A stretch of DNA of 64,000 nucleotides from Chamaecyparis obtusa (lineage: Eukaryota; Streptophyta; Pinopsida; Cupressales; Cupressaceae): positions 735,501 through 799,500 of the forward strand of contig BSBK01002083.1 of NCBI GenBank assembly GCA_027943335.1, written 5' to 3'. Shown one piece after another: positions 50,041-63,842 of this stretch. Each line of letters opens with the position of its first letter. Position 1 is the first letter of the stretch. A program made the position numbers and the translations under genes. The notes under the pieces were generated by a model. The model made no database searches and had not been told where the DNA came from. It saw nothing but the letters and a program-made list of their open reading frames with translations.

Positions 50041-53000
50041 AAAAAAATATAATACATGAAGATACACATGGGTTTTTCTTTCAGACCCAAATAAATATAC
50101 AAAAATCACAAGGCTACGTCAGTATATTCTAAACTATCCTTAATACTAAATACCAATTTTAGTGACAACATAAAACAATGAAAATAAAGGGGAACATAGT
50201 TGGAAAAGATCTGTGGAACAGATCTGAAGTGATTACACTAAGAACATATGCCAAAATACTAATACATGCATTACCCATAACAAGAAAAGCATATCAATAA
50301 GTAATACCCAGATTTGTAGAGAAAATGGGTATGATTTCGGGTTTGGATTGGAGAGGATCTCTTATGAGATAAGAGACCTCTTGCTGGTCCATTCCCTCAA
50401 GAAATCTTGAGAGCATCTATGTCTTCACAAAAATGTAGTAAACCCTCTTTGCACCTCCAAATCCCTGCATAAGAAAATGAGAAAATGAGAGCTTTTAGGG
50501 TTTCATGAAGTTTTAATAAGGCCCCAAACCCTAATTTTGAATTAGGGTTTGGAGGGCCTATTGGTACTCAAAATGCAGTTTTGAGGTACCATGTAAAATT
50601 CTTGATTAAGTGCTCATTTTTGGTTTTGTATTACATGCTAGTAAGGGCATATTTGGGGTCATATCATGAGGTCTATGTGTTCATTGCCTTTCATACAGCC
50701 CATTGAGGTATTTTGAGTCCCTAGGTTGCATTTTAAAATGGGTTTACATCAGTTTGGTTTTAGGTGGTCTCAAGAGTCAGAATTTGTTGAAGTGTGAAAT
50801 TCACCCGGGAGGGTCACTTTGAGCCTAAATATAATAAGTCCTATTGAGTGTCATGAAAAGGTGGATTAGGGGACTTGTCATATGCATTACATGCAGCTCA
50901 TTTTTCAATTTTCAGGTCATAGTGATGAGTTTTGATGGGTTTTGCATCCACTTGTTCGGGGGTGTTTTCTTAAATCTGCTCGGTGCACCTTTTCACAGTT
51001 TTGTTGGAGGCCCTGTTTGTGATTTTGTAAGTTACATTATATGATTGGTCATGATAAATGAGTCTTTTCCCTACATTGTAAACAAGTTTTACTCTACCCC
51101 TGTCAGTTTGTAGCTCATGATGAATCCATCTGATGAGAAATTGAAGCTGATTCCATTTGTAGCTTTCGTGTTTTGCACTGTTTGGTTATTCACCAGTTTT
51201 CCAGAGCCCTACTTTGATTGTGAATAACTCATGCCCTGTTGATCGGTTCATTAGTATGTTTATCTCAGTGTATAGTAGACATAAAATACTTCCATGCTGT
51301 AAGATTGTGGCTCTTGACGTATTCATTTGATCAATTTGCCAGACCCTTTCTATTTGCAAAAAGTGCAAATTGCCCAGTTATGTTTTCTGCAAGTTTGTCA
51401 GAGGCCTTCTTTGCCTACTAATAAATTTTCACAGGATGATCCTATTGTCAAAATTATTGTTGTCCTGTATTACTGACAAGTTGTACTCTATCTCATTCTG
51501 ATTCGAGCATCCTGCCAATCCATTTGTGCACTTTTCAAGGCTAATTCCATATGCAGTTTTTGCTTTTCTGATCACTGTTTGCAGATGCAGAATGAAAAGG
51601 GCAACTTCAGAAGTTAATAAATTTTTCCTCAGGTACAGTCAAGGGATTCCATTTTGCAAGGTGATTCTATGTATCTCAAAGTTATGTCAGTTAGACGACG
51701 GATTTTTATCTGTTGTTCTAGTCAGTTTTTAAAGCTGCATCGGGAGGCATGTTAGGTGTTATTTAGCAGTTTCTCCAGAGGGCATTTGCAGCATGAAAGT
51801 GGAAATAAGGCATTATCCAATCACCTTTGAACTTAAAAGAATTTGTTGGGCTTAAAATAAGAATATGTAAGTGCCAATATATTCAATCAATATGCATCAG
51901 TGTTGTACCCAGGATGCCCCGAGGAACTCAAGCAAGATAATGTTTTTAGAATAGGGTCTTGGGATTGGAATTTAGATGGACAACATTCTACTTACTATGC
52001 ACTATTTCCACAGGCCTGGACTATATATGATGGTGGAAAGTCTGAGCTTTCTGGTGGTCATGTCAATTCTTCAATGATGATGGATGATGGTGTGCATAGG
52101 ATTTGCTGTGTTCGGTATTTTGGCAGAGCATATAATAAAGGGGCCAGCGTGCAAACATTGCCAACACATAAGTAAATGTGAAGACTCACACAATGGAAAC
52201 ATAATACATTTTGAAGAATAGTCAATGCCTTGGAGATACTAGGCAGGTTGCGTGAGAAACTAGTCAAGGAATACATGTTGGAAATGAGGAAATTAATAGT
52301 GTATGTTGATGCGTAAGTATCACATGAAAATGAAGAAAGACCTGCGCATGAGGGCATGACTAGGCACATTTTGAAGACTGGCAACACACTTGTCCTCGCT
52401 GGATAGCTTCTTGACTGGTTGGCTGTGAATGGGCAAGGAGTGCATTGAGTAAAATCATGTGGAGAAGAGGTTGTGCGCTCCAAATAGATTGCTATACATA
52501 CTAGGCTGCCAACACGTTGTGTGAAAGGTGCCTTATGCAAGGCATGGATCGAAATTGCCCATGCAAGTAGTGGGCACACAACAAATGCAAAGTAAGGAGA
52601 CATAATGAGCATGCCAATTAATAGTTGTATCTGTTAGTATGCAAAGGTGAATGGAAAAACATGTAAGGTAATTTGCGTAAGATAGAGAGGCCCTGCATGA
52701 AATTTTGATGACTCACGTAGGTATGGATGGATGCACGTTCCCCGTATATGACTGCTAGCACATGAATCACAATGGAGGCTACCGACTAGCATGGTTTCCA
52801 CGTAATGAATCGGGGGATCCTTGTTATATGGAAGCATGTTTTTATAATGCGCTGCCAGTCCATGTTAATTGACTACCCACGCAATGCAAGGCAAGCCTTA
52901 CACACAAGGTTTTGGAACATGTGTATGTAAAGGTGCTTACGCATGAAATAGGGTCTTCCAGTTTGTTAGCAGCCCACACACATAAATTGAAGTTGTTTCT

Positions 53001-56000
53001 TAAATCAAAGAGGGGGCTTGCTTCACGCAAGTATTGGCCTGCCCACACATGAATTAAATGGGGGATCCCATTTGTTTCTAGGTTGAAGGCCCATGCCAAT
53101 GAAGATGTTCATCAGATTAAGGAAGAATACCAACACGCTATGTTATGCACTCTATGTGAAAAGGAAAGGGGGCCTATGCATTTTTTTTGAAGGGACGGTG
53201 TGAGGTAATTAGAATGGAAGCTGCCTGTGCAGAGGAGTGGTCATTCAATGCAGATGGAGGTTTTAAATACAAGTAGCTTGAAAATCGGTTATCCCACATT
53301 GGTTATTCATTTCTTTTTTGGAGTATTTAAATACATCGATACTCCAATGCTTAGTAAAGAAATAAACATGGAGGCTCTTGGTGGGTCCGCTTGGTTGGAG
53401 CTCTGTGTGCGGTGGTGGGCCCCATAATTTTGAACAAAATACTGAATGCTTTAAAACTAAGAGAAATCTGACCTTGAGATGCGCACCGATGATCAACGGT
53501 GGTCGCATGATCTCAAGGGCCAATTCCAGCCCTTGCGATCATGCGCCAGGCCGACACGTGGCGCTCTTGTGAGGTGGCAAAATGATGCTTGTTTGGAGCT
53601 GATAGTAAACCAGAGAATGACATGTGGCATGGTCGGTGACGTGGCAGTCAGTCCTGTGAGGTGGCAATGACGTGGTCTACAAGACCAATCTAGTGATGCC
53701 ACCTGGCACATGTGGGACCCACCCTTTTTTTTAATCTGTTCAAGATTTAAAACAAATTATAAAGTCTGACCTTTATGCTATTTTTGAATTTTTTGAATGT
53801 GACAAATTGGCTTGGGAGTTAAAATTTGAAAATGCTGTTGAGGGTTGAAATTTTACCCGAATATATAAGTGTAATATACCGTTGGAAATGCCGCAAGATG
53901 ACGGTTAGATTGGGGCCATCAAAAATTAGTTTTGGGCAAGCAGAAAGGAGCAGTAATTGATTTTGTTTCTGAGATCAGTTTTGGTGGGAAATGAAATGAT
54001 TACACATATCAGATCATTTTTTAGAATCAGTTGTAGGTCATGGTGGAGAGAAATTGTGAAGATATTTTGTGCTAGATAGACAGCTGTCAGTTAGTTTTGA
54101 ACTGACTTAATTATGCTATATCTTGGATTTCTTCTCATTTGTAAAGGGATGTTGAAATTAATGCTAGAGAGTAGCTTCTAGGCTTTAGTTTTTGTTCTCT
54201 TGTGTTTCTTTGTTTTAGAAATGTACAGTTCCAAATGATTTTAATGAAAATAAAGGAATCCCAATTCAGTTTTTGTTTGATGTCTTTGTGTTCATAATCT
54301 GAGTTCTTGTGTATTGGTTTGTAAGGCATGTCAGTACACTAGTTACAAGGTATCTGTGGGTTTGAGTTTGAGCTTTCTCAAGGAGGGAATAAGTCTTAAC
54401 TTCAAATTCTGAGAATTCTAGATTGGCATACGAATTTGATGTCCAGGAACTGGAGTGAAAAGAATAGTTTGTAAGGCATCCCATTCAGGTTTTTGTGTTT
54501 AGAGTTATAGTTTTCTGGGAATGCATGTTTGTATGACTCTGTTGCCCAATGAACAAGGCACTGATCTTGGTTTGCTTTGCGGTTTTCATCATCAGATCTT
54601 TAAATCAAATTCATCTTTAATTTCATGTTTCAGAAGCATTCATGTTTATGTCTTGTGTTTCCTGAATACAAGTATTGTTAGTGATTCTTTGAAGAAATGA
54701 ATCCATTGGTTAACCTGCCCGAGTTCAAAGCTTGAAGAGAAGAAGGAGTTTATCCTTGTTGTCACATTAGCCATTTTTCCTAGTTCTTAGCAGATCATAC
54801 AGGTGGGATCCTATATAAGACTAGTTGAGTTGAACTCCCATGTTTTATAAGTCTGAGAACTATCCACGATCACATCTGCATAAAGGGTTCTAGCTAGTGA
54901 GTTATGTGTATGCAAAATATAGTTTGTTTTAGGTGTACCCGCCTAAGTGTGTGGAACTCGAAGCAGAAGGAGGATTAAATCCTCATCAATTAGTCTTTTC
55001 GTGCCCCTCAATTTGCATGAACAAGCAGATTTGTGTTACTAGACAAAGATCCCCAGGTCTGGTATTCATATTTCTCTTTTAGAATTAAGGGATACATGAA
55101 AAATAGCTAACGAGGCCCATTTCATTTATACATTATTTTATTTAAATGATTAGGTGCCATCTTTTGAACTTTATTATTGGAATAGAATTGGTCTTCTATA
55201 TTTTTATTGAGCAAGGGGAAAATATTATTTGGTAGACCCTATTAATTATGTTTTCTTTTAATGATGTGTATATTGTATTTATTAATGTTTATCAATGAGA
55301 TAGTTTTAGTATTTTATTTCAATTCATATAATGCATAGGATGAGACTTTTATTGAACTAAAACTATTATTTATTTTGTTCTTATAAGGCTAGTTGTATGT
55401 TGTTTTATAGTTATATTAATATTTAATAGTTGGATAGATTTTTAGTGTTAGTATAATAAGCTTGTTATAATCTGGGGTAATTTTCCTTCTAGAATGTTTT
55501 AACGGTCATCAATAATATTAGATTATGGTTTTTATTTTTAAATTTGATGGATTGCTAAGTTGTAAGAAAAGAAAGTATAAAATTGGGAAGGGTGATAAGG
55601 GTTTAAATTTAATTTTTGTTTAAAAAAATATATATTGTTAAAATATATTAATAGTTAATATTTTATTATTTTGAGGTTTAATTCTCATAGCAACCCTAAT
55701 CTCAGTTGACCCTAAATTTAATGAGGGTAAATTATAGGAATTATTTTAATTTAATAATTAATGTTATAATTAACCATAGATTTAATGATATAATTAACCT
55801 TAGATTTATTGAAATGGCTAATCTTTAAGATTATTTTATTAGGAGAAGATTCTTAGAATTTTGAGTATTGAATTAGGATAAATATCTGGTTGTGTTATTC
55901 TAAATAATTTCTTTATTAGATTAAAACCATTCCTCTAGATTTATAGAGTCATTCCCTTTTTATCCTTGGAACCATCTTGAAATTATTAGGGAGTTGAAAT

Positions 56001-56235
56001 CTCCTTGACTTATCTTTCCCTTGTCGCCTAATGTCTTTCATCGAGTAGGGGACGAAGACACGCTAGTGCATGCCACTTGTTCCCTTATATGACATTGGGT
56101 GACTTTGCCATGCGATCATACACACCCTAAGCTTCGCATCGTCAGCTTCTTGAGTAGCCTAGTTTTGTAATGTGTCCGTGTTAGTGTTTCAAAAAAAAAA
56201 TTGTTGTGTTTTTGTCTGAATTTTTGGGCATTACA
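50041..56235. other. Right non-coding segment of the composite insertion
   Basis: 6.2 kb, no retroelement protein. It contains a perfect 13-bp inverted repeat with AAACCCTAA/TTAGGGTTT arms (50524-50552), a zone (52140-53180) rich in repeated CACGCAAG/ACACATGAA/GGCACAC words, and GTGAGGTGGCA repeats near 53570-53665. It ends in an LTR-like end GGGCATTACA at 56235. Its LTR partner was not found. Confidence 0.5.
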
Positions 56236-57036
56236 CAAAAATGGTGACACCTTGCAAATTGTATACCTTGGAAAATTCTAGATTCACATCTCATTGATAT
56301 CTTCACTAAGAATTTGGTTACAAAAATGTCATTCCAAATGAAAATGGCTGCCCCAGACTTGTTTGAGACACTCATTAAGAAGGGAAAATATATTGAAGAT
56401 AGAATTTTGATGAAAGGGGCCATTAAAAATTATCCCTCTAATTCATATAACAATACCAATGATAAACCCAAGTTCTAGTCCAAGAAAAAAGGTATTTTTA
56501 ATTATGGAGTGACAAATGCTAAGCATGTCCAAAATATCCAGGCATCCAAAAATAACAACCAAGGTAATCAAAATAACAATAATCAGAACAACCGTAACCA
56601 GAACAATAACCAAAGCAATCAAGTTAATCATACATATCAAAATAATCAAAATTAGAATCAAGGGTTTGGTTGTTGTGGTTCCCTATTCTCATGTTATAAT
56701 GGAAACAATAACAACAACAACAGTCAACCACTACAATGACAAAAATTCACATAGCTAGTGGACTCCCTTGATGTCATATTTTGATGTTCAGTCAATCAAA
56801 GAATGAGTATCTATCCTAAGACAAGGCCTTATGATGAAAACCACCCAAAACCAAACTGGTACAAGGAAAATAAATACTACAATTATCATCACATTAAAGG
56901 ACACAAAATCAGTAAATGCATGAAATCTTTCCATTTTTTTGAAGATTTGATCGATTATGGAAAGATCAAGGTAGAGGGTCAGGATGGCTCTGCCTCCAAT
57001 GCCAAATTGAAAATTTATTCTAAACCTTTTCCATAA
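56236..57036 (+). pseudogene. Tat2 gag, C-terminal part with nucleocapsid
   Basis: Resumes the capsid at QKW, then LIDIFTKNLVTKMSFQMKMA and APDLFETLIKKGKYIEDR. An Asn/Gln-rich linker follows (56550-56730). The knuckle region KYYNYHHIKGHKISKCMK, then FEDLIDYGKI, matches the Tat-type CxxH...H...C motif with its first Cys changed to Tyr. Several in-frame stops. Confidence 0.88.
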
Positions 57037-57960
57037 CACAATCAAAACAATGCCTCATCATCCAAAGACTTTTCCTATTATTATACCTCAAACAAGATCT
57101 TAGGAGATGAATGCACTTGCAACAACCTAGAGGAAAATGATGTTTGTGGCTTTGAATCACTGTGTGGCCACATTGAACAATCTGAAACCTATGTAAACAC
57201 GCTGACTCTAAAGAGTGTTGATTTCAATGTCACCACCTGTCCTCCTCAAGTCACTATAAAATCTGCTACAAATCTACCTGTTGTAGATCCACTTGATGCA
57301 CCATCAACATCTAAACAACGTATGCCACTTTATGACCTACTCTCCCAATTGAAGAAGTCTCTTTCACAAATTCCATCCTAAAGCTTCTTCATACATCCCC
57401 TATCCATAAAGAGGTATTTGAGAATGCCTTGAATGAGTCCCATGTCCCAAAAAATATCAATGCATCCTCATTCCAAGAAATTATTGGAAATTTAGCTACC
57501 CAACAACACATGGTATTTACTGAAAAAACATTCCAAGGTCCCGATCCTCAGCACAATAAACCCCTTCATCTCCAAGTCACCATTCATAACACCTAAATCA
57601 AAAGAGTCCTCATAGAGAACAAATCTGGTATGAATTTGTGCACTTTAAGCATGATCCACAACATCAATCTTTTTGAGGAACTTATTGATGTGAACAAGAG
57701 AATCACAATAAAATCATATGATGATAGATAAAGGGTGAGTAAAGGTCTCGATGGACTCTCCACACAAGTGGACCCAACCCTTATTGAAATAGTATGTCAG
57801 GTGGTAGATCTAGATCTTCCCTATAATATTATTTTGGGTAGACCATGGATACATGCTATGTCAGGTATCCCATCAATGTTTAAATTTCCCACACCATGGG
57901 GATGAAATAAAAATCCTTGGACATCATGAACCTTTCCTATATTGCAAGAGACTAGAAGGT
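57037..57960 (+). pseudogene. Tat2 aspartic protease region
   Basis: After a poorly conserved spacer: KPLHLQVTIHN, KRVLIENKSGMN and RITIKSYDD, then VDLDLPYNIILGRPWIHAMS. The active-site Asp position holds Glu (57615-57617) and the following Gly is Lys, so the protease is dead even apart from stops. A frame change lies near 57850. Confidence 0.82.
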
Positions 57961-59012
57961 AACCAATCTAACTACTATTCGCTGATCAAGTATATCCATC
58001 CTGGTGAACAAGAAAATCCTATCCAACCCACTTCTTCTAAAGATAAGGAAAAGATGTCTAACCAGACCAAAAAAAATTATTCAAGAGAAGAAGAGTGAGT
58101 CTGAAAATAAGGTCAGATTCACAGATCAAGGTATGGGGGAGTATAAATTTTCAAATGCCGTGTGTATTGGTCATCTCCCCCTCTCTCCCAAGTCCTATGG
58201 TAAACCTTCACAATTCTTCCCTAAGGGAGATAAGGAAACCATGAAATGAAAGAAGACCATATTTTAACATTGGGTATCCCTTTCAGATGAACACATGGAA
58301 TATAATGTCCTATCCTAGCTATTTGATGATGAAGAAGATAAACCTATGGATATCCCTATGGGGAAGTATGCTAAGGAAACTCCTATTGTAAAAAGCATGG
58401 GATATCATGGTACTGGTCTTAGAGAAAAAGAAATAGGAAGGAAAACTCTCATCAAAGAAACTAGGTATCCCCATAGAAAAGGATTGGGTTCCATAGAGCC
58501 TAAGAGAACTTTTTTCATGATCTATTGCATATATGATTTCAATTCAGATACTGAGGAAGATTTATTTGAAGTCCTTTTCCAATACATTGAAGATGATCTC
58601 AATACCCATGTCCTCCATATCACCAAATTATACCTTTCCTCACCTGATCTTCCCCTTACCAACCCTGAATTAATTGATTGGTACCAACAAGATTCACCAC
58701 TTGCCTTAGATATATGTGATTTGGATGAGGCAATTCTTGTACTTTTTCAAACTAAGGAGTCTCCAAGACAATTAGAAAGCCTACTTGAGTAGCCAAGTCA
58801 AATCCCTTAGTCACAAAAGTGAAGAAGAAGTTAAAAACCCAAAAAATGGTAAAACATCCTTGAGTGAAAACCTTTCTAAGGTACCCTTGGATGAAGAAAA
58901 AGATAAGATAAAGGATGTGTCCTCTAGTGAAAACCTTTCTGAGGTGATAGAGGAGGGGGAAGTTGGCTTTAATTTTATGTCATTGCCGCTGAAAAATATT
59001 CTATTCTCATAG
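57961..59012 (+). pseudogene. Tat2 linker with G-patch-like block
   Basis: 58100-58249 reads QGMGEYKFSN and LPLSPKSYGKP as in Tat1. 58346-58792 starts MDIPMGKYAKETPIV and has SMGYHGTGLREKEIGRKTLI then RKGLGS, a G-patch-like spacing, followed by an acidic region. 58785-59012 is Ser/Glu/Lys-rich with a twice-repeated SENLSEV/SENLSKV motif; the same SEGENLSEV words occur in Tat1 at 9740-9850. Confidence 0.7.
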
Positions 59013-59801
59013 AAGATACTATAGAAGTTAATCTTGGTACTGAAGAGGATCCAAAGATCACATAGATTGCAGCTTCCCTCAATGAACAAGAAAAATAAGC
59101 GATGACTGCATTTTTAAAGAAGACATAATTCAACTTTGCATGGACTTATAAAGATATGTTTGGGATAGATATTTATGTAGTTGTACATCATCTTGTTGTG
59201 GACCCAAAAATAAAACCTGTAAATTTTTTTTTATACAAGATGCATCCACAAGTGGCACTCTTAGTCAAAGATGAACTGCAACATATGCTCAAAGTAGAAT
59301 TCATCAGGCCTATACATTATCCTGAATGGGTCTTTGATATTGTACTAGTGGGTAAACCTGCTGGGGGCATCTGAATCTGTAGTGATTGCAAAGATCTGAA
59401 TCTTGCTTTTCCTAAGGATGATTTCCACTTCCTAATATTGACATCATAGTAGATTTGACTATTGGGCATGAGAAACTCTCTCTCATGGATGAATTTTCTA
59501 GATACAATCAGATTCTAATAGAATTAGAGGACCAACATAAAACTGCATTCACCATACTTTGGGGTATGTTATGTTACAAGGTAATGCTATTCGGTCTTAA
59601 AAATGCAGGTGCTACATATCAAAGAGCCATGAAAACTATCTTCCATGACCTCCTTCATATAATTATGGAAGATTATGTGGATGATATTTTAGGCAAATCA
59701 AAGAAATATGAATCACATATTGTTATCCTTTCCAAAATATTTGAAATATTGGAGAAGTACAAGGTTTGACTGAGTCCCAAGAAACATGTTTTTGGTTTTC
59801 T
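59013..59801 (+). pseudogene. Tat2 reverse transcriptase, first part
   Basis: KMHPQVALLVKDELQHMLK, FPKDDFHF (frameshifted), LSLMDEFSRYNQILIELED, FGLKNAGATYQRAMK and catalytic YVDD at 59673-59684. It ends LSPKKHVFGF, where an insert interrupts the usual FGVTSGKLLG motif. Confidence 0.9.
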
Positions 59802-61174
59802 AATATATAAAAATGTTGTGTGGTAGATGTGTATGAGTGATATTAGATTGGGGAAGATAAGATCCTCTTCAATACCCCAAATTCCCAAAGGAAAGATCCA
59901 AATTGATAAACCAAAAGAAAATGGTCAATGGACAAATGAATCAATCGATGAAGAAGACGAAGAAAGGAGAAAACCTTATATTCCATTATGGAAAGGAAGT
60001 ATTGAAATCCTAATTGAATTTAAAGACAAATACTAACCTCAAAATGTGACAGATCTAGAAAATGCTATTTTTTGGTGTTTGTACTCATTTTAAGGAATTT
60101 CTGCAACCAAATTTGACTTGGAAACACATAGATAGAGAAAACCTAGAAACCTTTTGTTGTTCTAAGAAAGGTCAATGTTGACCCAAATGCAGGGTTAAAA
60201 TCTTACCCCGGGGCACAATCTTATCCCTTTAAGTCGACCTTAACTTGCATTTCTTTGATGGAAATTCTATTCGTGAATCTTGAAATTCTATAAAAAATGG
60301 TACTCAGACCCGTACTGTAATTCATTGTTCCGCACCTGTTCCTACAAGAAAAATGGTTTTGTTTGTCGAGGGGGAGGGGTTTTCCTTGGTCAAACCCTAA
60401 TTTAGGAATTAACCTTGAAATTGAATTGAAATTGTAGTCACAAACAAAGTAAATGAAATAATTCACCTTGCCTATGTTGGAAACTCTTGTGGATGATTCG
60501 AATCCTTGAATCCACAAGTATGGAAGCTCAAAATTAATGTAGAATTGTATGTAAAATGTCTTAAATAAATTTCATTAGATCTTCAACACCAATCTTGAAT
60601 GGATCTTGGAATAGGAAGAAGCTTGAGTGGAAATAGATGGACAAATCTTCAACAAAGGGGCTCCATAGAGATTGCATCCTTCAATGGCTACCAATAGATC
60701 TCCTTGATGAATTGGATCTTGAATGCTTGAATTCTTGAAGATGAATGAATGCTTGAATCCTTTCTTTCTTGATAATTGCTTGATCATGTAGTTGCTTGAT
60801 GAATAATGGATTGTGAAAATGAGAGAGAAAGGCTTCCTTTTATACAAGTTAGGACACAAACTTCTAGAGAGACCTACATAGGAGAATTAAATTTCCATTT
60901 AAGCCTTTAATCTTGGAAGTGGACCTAATTTAAATATAATTTAATATTTTACCATTTCAAAGTCAGGGTTGAGGTTGACCTTGACCCAGAAGGTTGAGGT
61001 CAAGAACCTCAAATTCTCAAGATCTCGTGCTAGAAATAGGCTGGAAAAGGGTGGAAAGAGAAGCAGAATAGGGGAAAAACCCATATCCAAGTCAAAGACA
61101 CATTCAAGGCATTTGACATGACCCCAAACCACTTACTCGGAGGGCTTAACCGGTCCTAAATGGAAGTGCTTCCA
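59802..61174. mobile_element. ~1.4 kb LTR-like insertion in Tat2 RT
   Basis: Flanked by TTTTCT on both sides (59796-59801 and 61175-61180). RT resumes with LLGCIVSCRGI right after. On the minus strand the right part begins TGGAAGCACTTCC and contains TATAAAAGGAAGCC (near 60831-60846), as in an LTR promoter, followed by CTTGAA-rich sequence. It is probably a solo LTR or LTR fragment. The ORF at 59827-60036 is not recognised. Confidence 0.6.
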
Positions 61175-61942
61175 TTTTCTGATGATACAGGTTTAAAATT
61201 AGACAAGTTGTTAGGCTGCATTGTCTCTTGTAGAGGAATATAAGTGGATCCTAAGAAGGTGAAACCCATCTTGGAGATGCCACCTCTTATGTCTTTGAAA
61301 CAACTATGAATCTTTCAAGGTAGACTTCAATCCATCTGAATATTTGTGTCACAATTGGAAAGCATAGTACATCCTTTCTACCACCTTCTAAGAAAGGATA
61401 TCAAATTCATTTGGTATTTCTTGCTTCAAAAGGCCTTTGAACAACTCCAGGAATATCTAGCTAATCCACTAGTGTTGGTTCCACCTGTTCTAGGTTGATA
61501 TTTAATCCTATACTTTTCAACGACCATGGTAGCACTGGGTGCCCTCCTATCACAACAAGATGAAAATGGAAAGGAGTGTTCCATCTACTATCTTAGTAGA
61601 ATTTTAGTGGGTTATGAGCTCAACTATACAACTATTGAGAGAGCTTTCCTAGTTGTAGTATTTTTCATGCATAAGATACATGATTACATGCTCAATCATA
61701 AGGTATAGTTGATAGAAAAGATTGACCCACTCAAGTATTTGTTATCTACAGACACTCTAATAGGCCACATGAGAAAATGGGTTATGATACTCAGTGAGTT
61801 TGATATTGTCTACATAGAATGCATGACAATAAAAGGGAAAGAAATCACAGATCAACTTGCAGAAGCTCCCATTCCAAGAGATCATCCTATTGTCATAGAT
61901 TTTTTAGATGAAACCATCATGATTATTACCCCTAACATTTAG
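61175..61942 (+). pseudogene. Tat2 RT end and RNase H
   Basis: KLLGCIVSCRGI-stop-VDPKKVK, FQGRLQSI, then MVALGALLSQQDENGKECSI and YYLSRILVGYELNYTTIERA, KIDPLKYLLSTDTLIG and KWVMILSEFDIVYIE. Same domain order and wording as Tat1. Confidence 0.9.
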
Positions 61943-62345
61943 TGGAAGCTCTACTTTGATGGGTCTTTCACTTATAAAGGATAGGGGGGAGGTATTTTGT
62001 TTGTTACACCACAAGGAGACCTAATTCCTAAATTGTACAAATTGACATTTACATGCACTAACAACATAGTAGAATATGAGGCCTTGGTCGTAGGGCTTCA
62101 ACAATATGTCAAATGGAAGATCACAAGTTTTCTTGTTTTTGGTGACTGCCAATTAGTTATCAAACAAGTAACTGACAAGTATCACACAAGATTATAAGCT
62201 ACTTTTTTACCGTCAAATGGTCGAAGATCTCAAACAACATTTTAAACATATCATTTTCCAGCAAATCCCTAGAGAAAATAATAAAGTTGTAGATGCCATG
62301 GCTACTATTGGCTCTTTGATATCCATGCCAGAGACAAGTACATGA
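61943..62345 (+). pseudogene. Tat2 second RNase H
   Basis: LYFDGSFTYKG, GGGILFVTPQGDLIPK, CTNNIVEYEALVVGLQQYV, FGDCQLVIKQV and RENNKVVDAMATIGS. All catalytic acidic positions look present; stops at 61940 and 61983 and a frameshift at ~62195. Confidence 0.85.
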
Positions 62346-62784
62346 TGCAAATTTCTTGTTGTGAATACCATCCTCCCTACTTATGACCAGCCAGATTTTG
62401 AGATGGTGTGTGAAATTGTTGGTCCCGAATCACCATGGTACCAAAAAATATTTTCCTATCTTCATGATAAGATCATTACCCTTACCCTTATGCCTAACCA
62501 ACATAAAAACCTCATTCACCGTACATCTTGCTACACAATCTTTGGAGAAACCCCTTTTTAGAAATACTTTGATGGAACTATTCTTTGATGTTTGAATTTG
62601 GAGGAAGCACAAACCACCTTAGAAGAGGTACATGAAGGAATATATGGAGCCCATTCCAGTGGCCTCACCTTAGCAAAGAAGTTTCTACGCACTGGATACT
62701 GCTGACTAAAAATGGAGCATGATGCTTATCACTATGTAAATAAATGCGATCCTTGTTAGTAGTATGGTGCTTTGATACACACAC
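62346..62784 (+). pseudogene. Tat2 integrase N-terminus (zinc-binding)
   Basis: EEVHEGIYGAHSSGLTLAKK and, after stops, CDPC give the HHCC motif. The final 243 bp (62542-62784) are duplicated at 63600-63842. Confidence 0.85.
62542..62784 (+). repeat. 243-bp direct duplication, first copy
   Basis: Identical by eye to 63600-63842 (offset 1058), covering part of Tat2 integrase. Confidence 0.95.
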
Positions 62785-63599
62785 TGTCATGCCCATCAAA
62801 ATTCAGTCTAAAAATGCACCAATTTTTTTTTTTTTTAAAAGGATTATTTAGGTATAATCTAATGTTGCAGGTTAACAGGGTGGTCATGGCAATAGATTGC
62901 AAGGGCTCCGAATGAACAAATTGTTAACCAATGTCGATCTCCAAAGGGACACTAGCAGATAAAGTTATAACAATGGATTCAATTAAGGTGGTGAAGTTGT
63001 AACTGAGTTCAAAAGGGGTTAGGATGAGCAATTCTCAAATTAGCATTGGGTGATGACAACGAGGTCAATCCAAGAATTCCTATAAGGTTAACAATTCACT
63101 ATCAGTTTTATTAGAGTGGCCCTTTTGCGAAAGAAATAACTAAAATTAATTTACTCAAGATAAGGTCACTCTACTAGTTACAACCGAGTTACAATCTAGG
63201 GAGGTTTAATTTCCATAATTGTTTCATTAATGTCACCAAGTGATTTTCATTGAAAGGAGGTTTCAATAATCGAATTAACAAACAATTCGTTGATTTAATA
63301 TCCCCATAGATTATTTAAAGGGCATTGTCTAGAATATTCCTAAATTAATGTTCTTATAAACATTGATTATAGATTACGATATGCTTAAACTAATATCAAC
63401 TTTGTTTATTAAAAACATAAAGATAATTTATATTGATCCTTAATATATTAAGTTATGACAACCAATTAAATAATGATTATAATTATATGAGACGTATCTT
63501 TAATAAACCAATTATAAAATATCACATAATTAATGCGATGATTAACCAATTAACAAAATTATATTATCATTTGATAATATATTTATTGATTAATAATAA
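62785..63599. other. 0.8 kb AT-rich segment between the duplicated integrase copies
   Basis: Begins TGTCATGCCCATCAAAATTC, like an LTR start, then a T13-15 run, but has no CA end, no PBS and no coding. It may be a truncated LTR carried in during break repair. Confidence 0.5.
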
Positions 63600-63842
63600 T
63601 TGGAGAAACCCCTTTTTAGAAATACTTTGATGGAACTATTCTTTGATGTTTGAATTTGGAGGAAGCACAAACCACCTTAGAAGAGGTACATGAAGGAATA
63701 TATGGAGCCCATTCCAGTGGCCTCACCTTAGCAAAGAAGTTTCTACGCACTGGATACTGCTGACTAAAAATGGAGCATGATGCTTATCACTATGTAAATA
63801 AATGCGATCCTTGTTAGTAGTATGGTGCTTTGATACACACAC
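63600..63842 (+). repeat. 243-bp direct duplication, second copy
   Basis: Second copy; integrase continues from here in the expected order. Confidence 0.95.

Noticed and set aside
50524..50552. Interstitial telomere array
   Set aside because: Only one repeat word per arm, not a tandem TTTAGGG tract.
51900..52612. ORFs of 91 and 184 codons on opposite strands as genes
   Set aside because: No domain, no start context, and they lie in a repeat-rich non-coding segment; the Cys/Ser-rich minus protein looks like chance.
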